From: Thermomicrobiales bacterium
Lineage (GTDB): Bacteria > Chloroflexota > Limnocylindria > Limnocylindrales > CSP1-4
NCBI GenBank assembly: GCA_004525275.1
Contig: SPCO01000061.1
Location: forward strand, 1 to 7,708
Reading direction: 5' to 3'
Length of the DNA stretch: 7,708 bases
Below the pieces are notes generated by a model. The model was not told the DNA's origin. It did no database searches and saw nothing but the letters and a program-made list of their open reading frames with translations. Made by a program: the position numbers and the translations under genes. Every line of letters begins with the position of its first letter. The first letter of the stretch is position 1. Of the stretch, positions 1-5,682 are shown piece after piece.

Positions 1-41
1 CCAACTCCGGCTCCGGCCAGGACCCAGGCGAGTGGATCCAT
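1..41 (-). CDS. Start of a possible membrane protein, cut by the left edge
   Basis: An ATG on the minus strand lies 12 bases after the stop of the aminopeptidase gene and opens a frame that runs off the left edge. The visible residues are MDPLAWVLAGAGV, a hydrophobic stretch that would suit an N-terminal membrane helix or signal anchor. The short gap and shared direction suggest an operon with the aminopeptidase. The ribosome binding site is weak (GGCGG directly before the ATG). Only 13 codons are visible, so neither the family nor the reality of the gene can be settled here. Confidence 0.4.
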   Translation of the reverse strand, partial: MDPLAWVLAGAGV

Positions 42-53
42 CCGCCGGTCGGG

Positions 54-1565
54 TCAGCCGGCCTTCGCGCCGGCGAGGGCCAGTTCGACCAGGGTCGCGT
101 GCGACACGCCGGTCGCGCCACGCGGTGCGAACGGCAGTGATTTCGTGTAGTAACCGGTGCCCGCGATATCGAGGTGGACCCACGGCTTCGTGGTGAATTC
201 GCGCAGGAACAGGCCGCTCTTCACCAGCGAACCATCGCCCGAACCCGAGTTCCGGAGATCGCCGTACCAGCTGTCCATGTCCTGGACATAGTCGTCGATG
301 AGCGGGATCTGCCAGTAGCGCTCCCCGGCACGATCGGCGGCGACCATGACCTCGTCGTAGAACGGCTGCGAACTCCCGAATGCCCCGGTCACCAGATGGC
401 CAAACGCCCTCGACACCGCACCGGTCAGCGTGGCGACATCGACCAGGTGGGTCGCTCCCAGCTGCTCCGCGTAGGTCATCGCGTCGCCCAGGATGAGACG
501 GCCCTCGGCGTCCGTATTGATCACGTCGACCTTCTTGCCGTTGAGCGCGGTCACGATGTCCCCGGGGCGGGTCGAATGCGGCCCGGGCATGTTCTCGACC
601 GCCGGCGCCAATGCCAGCAGCGGCGTCCCAGGAGCCAGCCTGGCGACCGTGGCGATGGCGGCGATCACGGTGCATGCACCGGTCTTGTCCATCTTCATCT
701 CTTCCATCCGGTTGGATGGCTTGATGCTGATCCCACCCGAGTCGAAACACACGCCTTTTCCGACGATGGCCAGATGTCGATCGAGTGCGTCGCGCTCCTT
801 GCTCCCGCCGGACCGCATGACGATCATCTTGGGCGGGTTGTCGCTACCCCGCCCGACCGCCATGAACATCCCCATGCCCATCTCGGTCGCGCGCTCCGCG
901 TCGATCACGTCGATCCACAGGCCGTGCTGCTCCGCGAGGGCTCGTGCCTCATCGGCAAGGACCGCCGGGCTGACGTCGTTGGCTGCCCGGTTGGACAGGT
1001 CTCGGGCGATATTCGCGCCCTCACCGATGATCATCCCCCGTTCCGCGGCGCCGGCCGCGCCGGTCTGCTCAGGTCCGGAGGCGACGAGGATCAGCTCGTC
1101 GAGCAGCGGCAGGACCGAATCGACCTCGTCCCGGTAGATCGTGCGCGGGTCGTATCGGCCTTCGGTCATGCCCCGAGTGACAAGCTCGGCAGCCGCCACA
1201 ACATCGCCACCGAGTGCGTCGGCGAGGGGTGTCAACCAGAACGCGACACGCTTGACGGTCCGCCCGGCGAGGCGCCGCTCTGCCGAAGCGGCGACCCGGA
1301 CCACGGTTTCCCGGTCGACCCTCGAGGGATCACCAAGGCAGACGGTCAGGAGTCGCCCGCTGCGCGTCTCCCCGCCGCTGGCCAGCGAGGTGACATAGCG
1401 TTTTCCGGTTAGCTCGCCGAAGTCAGCGAGTGCTCGAAGCTCGCCGGAGGCTCGCCGGTCGAGCTCGCCGAGCTCACCATCGAAGGTCGGGGCGGCCATG
1501 ATCGGAACGATAAGGACGTCCGCGGGCACGTCCCACGGTTGATCGGTTACGACACGAAGCAGCAC
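54..1565 (-). CDS. pepA: Leucyl aminopeptidase, M17 family (cytosol aminopeptidase)
   Basis: This is a cytosolic metallopeptidase that removes N-terminal residues, typically leucine, from peptides; family members are dinuclear-metal hexamers. The 503 residues match the usual family length of about 500. The N-terminal third (about 1-160) is the variable macro-like domain, and the catalytic domain follows. Visible motifs are VGKGVCFDSGG (residues 268-278, metal ligands K270 and D275), K282, D293, and NTDAEGRL (350-357, with D352, E354 and R356). HLDIAGT (464-470) and the closing GATGVSHATLVELA are also typical. The start is GTG (1563-1565), supported by a GGAGGA ribosome site 10 bases upstream. 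One oddity is that the segment after ligand D293 reads DKTGACTV where well-known members have DMxGAA. The gene follows the membrane protein gene at 1669-2619 after a 103-base gap and probably has its own promoter. The family assignment is secure; the substrate range is inferred. Confidence 0.96.
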   Translation of the reverse strand: MLLRVVTDQPWDVPADVLIVPIMAAPTFDGELGELDRRASGELRALADFGELTGKRYVTSLASGGETRSGRLLTVCLGDPSRVDRETVVRVAASAERRLAGRTVKRVAFWLTPLADALGGDVVAAAELVTRGMTEGRYDPRTIYRDEVDSVLPLLDELILVASGPEQTGAAGAAERGMIIGEGANIARDLSNRAANDVSPAVLADEARALAEQHGLWIDVIDAERATEMGMGMFMAVGRGSDNPPKMIVMRSGGSKERDALDRHLAIVGKGVCFDSGGISIKPSNRMEEMKMDKTGACTVIAAIATVARLAPGTPLLALAPAVENMPGPHSTRPGDIVTALNGKKVDVINTDAEGRLILGDAMTYAEQLGATHLVDVATLTGAVSRAFGHLVTGAFGSSQPFYDEVMVAADRAGERYWQIPLIDDYVQDMDSWYGDLRNSGSGDGSLVKSGLFLREFTTKPWVHLDIAGTGYYTKSLPFAPRGATGVSHATLVELALAGAKAG

Positions 1566-1575
1566 GGGAGTCGGG

Positions 1576-1581
1576 TCCTCC
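1576..1581 (-). promoter_or_regulatory. Ribosome binding site supporting the GTG start of pepA
   Basis: On the minus strand GGAGGA occupies these bases, 10 bases before the GTG at 1565. It supports GTG as the true start. It lies within a perfect 10-base palindrome, CCTCCGGAGG (1577-1586), so the leader mRNA carries an anti-SD-like CCUCC directly next to the SD. Confidence 0.6.
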
Positions 1582-1625
1582 GGAGGGTGGTCCGAGGCGC
1601 AAGGCGGTACTCGGCTGATGAAACG

Positions 1626-1645
1626 CTGGCAGCAAGTGTAGCCAG
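1626..1645 (-). promoter_or_regulatory. Possible pepA promoter: -10 TACACT inside a small inverted repeat
   Basis: The gap between pepA and the upstream gene (1566-1668) contains TACACT on the minus strand (1640-1635), a plausible -10 hexamer that would give a leader of about 60 bases. It is framed by a 5-base inverted repeat, CTGGC (1626-1630) and GCCAG (1641-1645), with a 10-base loop. No convincing -35 hexamer is seen. The repeat could be an operator or a weak hairpin after the upstream gene, but there is no proper T-tract. The assignment is tentative. Confidence 0.25.
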
Positions 1646-1668
1646 ACGCGGGGTCCGCCGGTTCGCGA

Positions 1669-2619
1669 TCAGCCGCCGGCCGTGGTCAGCAGCGCATCCG
1701 CGAGCGCCCCGCGCGTTTCCTCGATGGCGATCACGGCCCCGTTCATCCCGCCTCGCCCGATGTCGGCCATGATGAGCACGAGGCCACGCGTGTCCGGTGG
1801 CAGCCGCGCACGGGCTTCGGCTTCCGCCTCGACCGCCGCCCGAACCGACTTGGTCACCTTCTTGCCCACCGTGGGGATCTTCCGATAGAGATCTCGGAGC
1901 GCGTCGTCGTAATCGGCGTTGCGGGCGATCCAATCGTCGATGACCGAGACATCGACGGTGTTCGCGAGCTGATCGCGCAGCGCCCTGGCCGCGTCGAGCT
2001 GCGCCGCTGCCTCGTTGATTCGCTTGATGGCATCGCTGTATCTGGCCACCCGACCCCGCTCCGCGGCGAGGTTCACGAGTCGGTCGTGCTCCGCGAGGAG
2101 GTTGCTCATCCTGGTCGCCGTGACAGACCCGACGGAGAGCCGCAGCCAATCACGGTCGAGACCGTCGGTCGCGTCCAGCGCACTGACCAGGGCCATGTGC
2201 CTGGCGATGACCGGCTCCGAGAGTCGGAGCCCGGCGGTCGGAGTTCCGACATAGGGGATTTCGGCCAGCTCCCGGCGGATCGCTGTCGTCCGGGCGAGGA
2301 TCCTGGCCACGATCTCGTCGCCGGCCGCGATGGCCGCCTCCGCGCCTTTCGAATCCTGGCCATTGAGCGCGCCCAGGGCGCCCCGAGCCTCGCTTCCGAG
2401 AGCCTCGACATCGTCGGCCAGGGCGGCCAGTTCTGCTGCAGCCGAATCCAGGCGCAGGCTGACCTCGGCATCGCCCGCGGCGGTCAGCCCGAGCTGGCCC
2501 GCGGATCCGGGCGGATGGTTCATCCCGGTCGCGATCCCGGCGCCGCCGAAGGCGATGATCACGATGATCGCCAGCCAGCCGAGGCGATGGACCAACCGGC
2601 TTGCACGGCTGGGTTTCAT
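1669..2619 (-). CDS. Unrecognised single-pass membrane protein with helical extracytoplasmic domain
   Basis: I do not recognise this 316-residue protein. It begins with a basic segment (MKPSRASRLVHR) and then a hydrophobic helix at about residues 14-33, so it is probably a signal anchor with the remainder outside the cytoplasm. The body is rich in Ala, Glu, Arg and Leu and should be mostly helical. Residues 50-120 and 175-220 look amphipathic and possibly coiled-coil. The C-terminal part (about 274-312) contains a less repetitive stretch, DTRGLVLIMADIGRGGMNGA, which may be the conserved core. It has no cysteines and no catalytic motif that I can identify. Its ATG overlaps the TGA of the upstream SDR gene by 4 bases (ATGA, 2616-2619), so the two are probably translationally coupled. 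Base composition matches the neighbours. Confidence 0.8.
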   Translation of the reverse strand: MKPSRASRLVHRLGWLAIIVIIAFGGAGIATGMNHPPGSAGQLGLTAAGDAEVSLRLDSAAAELAALADDVEALGSEARGALGALNGQDSKGAEAAIAAGDEIVARILARTTAIRRELAEIPYVGTPTAGLRLSEPVIARHMALVSALDATDGLDRDWLRLSVGSVTATRMSNLLAEHDRLVNLAAERGRVARYSDAIKRINEAAAQLDAARALRDQLANTVDVSVIDDWIARNADYDDALRDLYRKIPTVGKKVTKSVRAAVEAEAEARARLPPDTRGLVLIMADIGRGGMNGAVIAIEETRGALADALLTTAGG

Positions 2620-3563
2620 CCCGACAACGGCGTCTGGTCGCGCTGTCTCATCCCCAGGTAGCCGAGCGCGCCTTCCATCGATCGTGGCGCGAACCCAAAG
2701 GTCGGCTCGATGACGTCCAGGGGTCCGATGTTGTCGAGTCGCAGTTGGCGCAGCTGATCGGTCGCCACCGGGAACGGCAGATGGACGAGTTCAGCGCTGC
2801 CGGCCACGAGCCGGATCATGGCTACCGGCATGGGCACGATCAGGCGCTTCTTGCCCAGGGCGGTGAGGATCTCACTGGTGATCTCCTTGTAGGTCCAGTA
2901 GCGCGGGCCGCCGAGGTCGTACGAGTGCCCGACGGTCGTCGGATCGGCCAGCGCCCGAACCACGACGCTCGCCACGTCGGCAGCGTGGATCGGCTGGAAC
3001 CGCGCACCTCCGTTGCCCGGGACCGGGACAAGGCCCGGCGAGATCCTGACGAGGCCGGCGATGATGTTGAAGAACCCGTCACCCTCGCCGAACTGGAGCG
3101 ACGGCCTGAGGACCGTCCAGTCCAGGCTCGATTCTCGGACGATCAGCTCGGCCTTGGCCTTGGAGCTCGCGTAGTGGAGGTCGGGCACATCTTCGACACC
3201 CAGCGCGCCCATATGAACCAGGCGGTGCACACCAGCCGCCTCCATCGCGGCGACGATGGCTCGGGTCCCTTCCGTGTTGACGAGACGCATGTCAGCGCCT
3301 CCGCTGAAGTCGCGCGGGATGGCGACGAGGTGGACGACGGCGTCGATACCGGCGAGGGCCGGGGCGAGCGTGTCGGGCCGAGTGACGTCGCCGATCCGGA
3401 TCTCGATCCCGGAACGTCGAGCGGGCTCGAGCCGATCGGTCACGAGTGCGCCAGCTGCGGGCGTGCGAGCGAGAGCGACCACCTTGTGACCGCCCGCAGC
3501 CAGGGCCGGGACGAGGTGGCTGCCCACGAAACCGCTGGCGCCGGTGACGAGGATGATTGACAT
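2616..3563 (-). CDS. NAD(P)-binding SDR-family protein, NDUFA9-like (atypical SDR)
   Basis: This is an extended or atypical short-chain dehydrogenase fold of 315 residues. The N-terminus MSIILVTGASGFVGSHL carries the nucleotide-binding TGxxGxxG motif (residues 7-14). D59 (GDV) fits the adenine-contact position. YASSK (131-135) supplies the Tyr and Lys of the YxxxK pair. MGALGV (118-123) sits where many relatives have a Ser-containing motif. The sequence resembles the NDUFA9 / complex I assembly-type NAD(P)-binding proteins and nucleoside-diphosphate-sugar epimerases; the substrate cannot be told. A start at 3611 would add 16 residues, MMAIRPDGRHSEGPPT, ahead of the fold. I prefer 3563 because a GAGGG ribosome site lies 10 bases upstream and the protein then begins right at the Rossmann strand. 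It is the first gene of a two-gene unit with the membrane protein at 1669-2619 and is divergent from the deaminase. Confidence 0.88.
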   Translation of the reverse strand: MSIILVTGASGFVGSHLVPALAAGGHKVVALARTPAAGALVTDRLEPARRSGIEIRIGDVTRPDTLAPALAGIDAVVHLVAIPRDFSGGADMRLVNTEGTRAIVAAMEAAGVHRLVHMGALGVEDVPDLHYASSKAKAELIVRESSLDWTVLRPSLQFGEGDGFFNIIAGLVRISPGLVPVPGNGGARFQPIHAADVASVVVRALADPTTVGHSYDLGGPRYWTYKEITSEILTALGKKRLIVPMPVAMIRLVAGSAELVHLPFPVATDQLRQLRLDNIGPLDVIEPTFGFAPRSMEGALGYLGMRQRDQTPLSG

Positions 3564-3573
3564 GGTGGGTGGA

Positions 3574-3578
3574 CCCTC
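3574..3578 (-). promoter_or_regulatory. Ribosome binding site deciding the SDR start
   Basis: GAGGG on the minus strand, 10 bases before the ATG at 3563. It favours this start over the in-frame ATG at 3611, which has no comparable site. Confidence 0.5.
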
Positions 3579-3592
3579 AGAATGGCGGCCGT

Positions 3593-3617
3593 CCGGGCGG
3601 ATGGCCATCACGCCCGG
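3593..3617 (-). promoter_or_regulatory. Strong GC-rich stem-loop in the SDR 5' leader
   Basis: Perfect 7-base arms CCGGGCG (3593-3599) and CGCCCGG (3611-3617) enclose a perfect 10-base palindrome GATGGCCATC (3600-3609), with A3610 left as a single bulge. Folded, this gives 7 base pairs, a bulge, 3 more pairs and a GGCC tetraloop. It lies about 15 bases upstream of the SDR ribosome site and downstream of the candidate SDR -10. No T-run follows on either strand, so an ordinary intrinsic terminator is unlikely. It could be a leader RNA structure or a DNA operator. The structure is seen directly; its role is inferred. Confidence 0.5.
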
Positions 3618-3621
3618 TTCG

Positions 3622-3633
3622 ACTAGAGCTAGT
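3622..3633. repeat. CTAG-containing inverted repeat in the divergent SDR/deaminase region
   Basis: ACTAG and CTAGT are separated by 2 bases (AG), a 12-base near-palindrome with two CTAG tetramers. It lies about 37 bases before the deaminase -10 candidate and immediately next to the stem-loop. It is a possible binding site for a dimeric regulator. No other copy was noticed in the non-coding parts of the window. Confidence 0.25.
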
Positions 3634-3665
3634 GTGCGGATGCGTCGAACTCGGGCGACCCGGGA

Positions 3666-3675
3666 ATCGTAGCAT
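3666..3675. promoter_or_regulatory. Overlapping divergent -10 elements (TAGCAT rightward, TACGAT leftward)
   Basis: The ten bases ATCGTAGCAT contain TAGCAT on the plus strand (3670-3675) and TACGAT on the minus strand (3671-3666), sharing the central TA. The rightward box is followed by exactly 7 bases and the ATG of the deaminase (3683), which fits a leaderless transcript. The leftward box would give the SDR gene a leader of roughly 95 bases. No clear -35 is seen. Both fit the TANNNT -10 pattern. Confidence 0.45.
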
Positions 3676-3682
3676 CGACATC

Positions 3683-4756
3683 ATGCATGACCGCCTGACG
3701 CCGCAGCCGCTCCGACGCCTCATCGGGTCGATGCCCAAGGCCGAGCTCCACCTGCACCTCGACGGATCACTCCGGGTCGAGACGGCGCTGGAACTCGCCC
3801 GGACCCGGGGGGTCGATGCGCCGACTGACTTGGCCGGGATGTCGGCCGCGCTCATCGCCCCGATGCCATACACGGATCAGGCCGATCTCCTTCGCGCGTA
3901 CGACTTGCCGATCGCCTTGATGCAGGACGCCGAGGCGCTCGAGCAGGTCAGCGCCGAACTCGTCGAGACCAAGGCAGCCGATGGCGTGCGGTATGTCGAG
4001 ATCCGCTGGGGACCGCTGCTCCACGTCGCGGGTGGTCTCGCGCTGGCTGATGGGATCGACGCGGTCTGCCGCGGGGCTCAGGGTGCCGCGGCACGAACGG
4101 AGACCGTTGTTCGCCTGATCTGCACGGCGTTGCGTTCACACGACCCCGAGGCGAATCTCGAATTGGCTGAAACCGCGACGCGATTTCGTGACCAGGGTTT
4201 GACCGGCTGGGATCTGGCCGGGCGGGAAGCGGCATTCCCTGACCCGACGGATCATGCCGCGGCGTTCGACGCGGCGCGGGCGGGTGGGCTGCGGATCACC
4301 GTCCATGCCGGGGAATGGGGCGGGGCGGCCCAGGTCCGAAGCGCGCTGCAGGTCGATCCGGAGCGCATCGCCCATGGCCCGGGCGCGATCGATGACCCGA
4401 ACCTGTGCGCCGAGCTCCAGGCCCGCGGTGTCACGCTCGACCTGTGTCCGACTTCCAACTACCAGGCTGGGATCGTGCCCTCCGTCGCCGCTCATCCGCT
4501 CGCCCGCCTCCATCGGTCCGGGGTGTCGGTCACGCTCAATACGGACGACACCACGGTCTCGGACACCACCCTGTCGGAGGAGTACGCGAACGCGGTCGAG
4601 AAGATCGGGCTGACCCTCCCGGAACTCTGGGCGATCGACCGGCACGCATTGGACGTCGCATTCGCCGACGAGCCCACGCTGGTGCCGTTGCGCGAAGCGT
4701 TCGAGGCCTGGGGCGCGGCCATCCCGGAACTCAGCGAGTCCGCCAGCCAGACGTAA
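3683..4756 (+). CDS. Adenosine deaminase family protein
   Basis: This is an amidohydrolase-superfamily zinc enzyme that deaminates adenosine-type nucleosides to the inosine form in purine salvage. The chosen start gives 357 residues, against about 330-350 usual. Visible motifs are AELHLHLDGSL (residues 20-30, zinc ligands H23 and H25), WDLAGREAAFP (176-186), HAGEWGG (208-214, with H208 as ligand and E211 catalytic), RIAHG (228-232, H231), LDLCPTSN (252-259) and LNTDD (285-289, D288 and D289). All metal and catalytic residues expected for the family are present. The frame extends upstream to 3557, but that stretch has no family resemblance and would cross the promoter; a -10-like TAGCAT sits 7 bases before this ATG. 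Relatives include aminodeoxyfutalosine deaminase of menaquinone synthesis, and this sequence alone does not exclude that substrate. It is convergent with the HAD gene, with 28 bases between the stops. Confidence 0.93.
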   Translation: MHDRLTPQPLRRLIGSMPKAELHLHLDGSLRVETALELARTRGVDAPTDLAGMSAALIAPMPYTDQADLLRAYDLPIALMQDAEALEQVSAELVETKAADGVRYVEIRWGPLLHVAGGLALADGIDAVCRGAQGAAARTETVVRLICTALRSHDPEANLELAETATRFRDQGLTGWDLAGREAAFPDPTDHAAAFDAARAGGLRITVHAGEWGGAAQVRSALQVDPERIAHGPGAIDDPNLCAELQARGVTLDLCPTSNYQAGIVPSVAAHPLARLHRSGVSVTLNTDDTTVSDTTLSEEYANAVEKIGLTLPELWAIDRHALDVAFADEPTLVPLREAFEAWGAAIPELSESASQT

Positions 4757-4784
4757 CGCGCTCGAGTCCGCAACCACGCGCGGG

Positions 4785-5633
4785 TCAGCCCGGGGTGAGG
4801 CGGTCCAGGGCGGCGGCGAGCTCCGACGCGTCAGCCGCGATCACGGTCGGCTGCTCATTGGCAGGGAGCGCCTCGACTTCAGCACGAGTCGTGACCCCGG
4901 TCAGCATGAAGACGCATCGCGCGCCGACCGCCTGTGCCGCCGCGAGGTCCGTGGCGATCCCGTCGCCGATCATGATCGCCTCACCCGGATCGCGACCGAC
5001 CGCATGGGCCGCCGCCTCCAGGAGGTAGGGCGCGGGTTTCCCGATCGAAACCGGGACGACCCCGGTCGCAGCCTCGAGCGCGATCACGAGGGACCCTGCC
5101 CCAGGCCGGAGGCCCCGCTCGGTCGGGTAGACGGGATCGCGGTTGGTCGCGATGAAGTGGGCCCCGGCCCGAATCGAATCGGATGCCACCACGAGGCGGG
5201 CGTAGGTCAAGTTGGGATCGAGACCGACGACGACGGCATCGGGTTCGCCTGCGGCCGCGAAGCCATCGATCGGCTCCTGGCTCATCCGTGTCGCGGCGGC
5301 ACCCGAGGTCACGACGTCGTACCCGACGTCCCGTAGTTCGCGTTCAAGTCCACCACCACCGAGGACCAGGACTCGGTGGATCCCGGGGTCGTGGTCACGC
5401 AGGTAGACAGCCGTGGCGCGGGCCGACGAAACAACGGTATCGGGTGAGACGGGCGCGCCCAGCGCGGCCAGGCGGGCCTGATAGTCAGTCCGATAGTGCA
5501 TCGAATTGTTCGTGACATACACGACATCATCGCCGCGCGCTGAGCGATCGGCGAGGACCGCGGCGACGCCCGGGACCGGCTCGGCGCCGCGATAGACGAC
5601 ACCATCGAGATCGACCAGGAGGAGGAGTCCCAT
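4785..5633 (-). CDS. HAD-superfamily hydrolase, subfamily IIA (NagD-like phosphatase)
   Basis: This 282-residue protein belongs to the haloacid dehalogenase phosphatases with a C2-type cap, as in NagD and p-nitrophenylphosphatase-like proteins. It probably hydrolyses a small phosphorylated metabolite in the cytoplasm; the substrate is unknown. Motif I is LVDLDGVVYRG (D8 nucleophile, D10 acid/base) and motif II is TNNS (41-44). Motif III is K199 in IGKP, and motif IV is MIGDGIATD (221-229, D224 and D229). The cap spans about residues 70-190. The frame is open back to 5876, which would add 81 residues of no family resemblance lying antisense to the NYN gene. The start at 5633 puts motif I at the N-terminus as usual, and TACGAT precedes it by 7 bases. 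No Shine-Dalgarno is seen, consistent with a leaderless message. It is divergent from the NYN gene. Confidence 0.92.
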   Translation of the reverse strand: MGLLLLVDLDGVVYRGAEPVPGVAAVLADRSARGDDVVYVTNNSMHYRTDYQARLAALGAPVSPDTVVSSARATAVYLRDHDPGIHRVLVLGGGGLERELRDVGYDVVTSGAAATRMSQEPIDGFAAAGEPDAVVVGLDPNLTYARLVVASDSIRAGAHFIATNRDPVYPTERGLRPGAGSLVIALEAATGVVPVSIGKPAPYLLEAAAHAVGRDPGEAIMIGDGIATDLAAAQAVGARCVFMLTGVTTRAEVEALPANEQPTVIAADASELAAALDRLTPG

Positions 5634-5682
5634 GGGGCCGATCGTAGCGGTGCGTTCGCTGGCGCGTACGATTGGCCCGATG
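5631..5682. promoter_or_regulatory. Symmetric divergent promoter for two apparently leaderless genes
   Basis: The 46 bases between the HAD ATG (minus, 5633) and the NYN ATG (plus, 5680) form a near-perfect mirror. Bases 5631-5646 and 5667-5682 are reverse complements at 14 of 16 positions, including both start codons. Each side reads TACGAT, 7 bases, ATG: TACGAT at 5667-5672 on plus and 5646-5641 on minus. With transcription starting about 7 bases after the -10, both messages would begin at their ATG. Only 20 bases separate the two -10 boxes, so each -35 would overlap the other promoter and polymerase binding may be mutually exclusive. Confidence 0.55.

Noticed and set aside
174..1412. Long open frame of 412 codons on the plus strand opposite pepA
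   Set aside because: It is antisense to a well-supported aminopeptidase, has Arg/Asp/His-rich composition typical of GC-rich shadow frames, and shows no recognisable domain.
2601..3560. Plus-strand open frame of 319 codons opposite the SDR gene
   Set aside because: It mirrors the SDR codons; the product is Arg/Asp/Gly-rich with no fold signature. The SDR has clear motifs on the other strand.
3557..3682. N-terminal extension of the deaminase to 3557
   Set aside because: It would translate through the stem-loop and -10 elements and adds 42 residues not expected for the family.
4757..4792. Bidirectional terminator between the convergent deaminase and HAD genes
   Set aside because: Only a 4-base CGGG/CCCG stem (4781-4792) was found, partly inside the HAD stop region, without a T-run on either strand.
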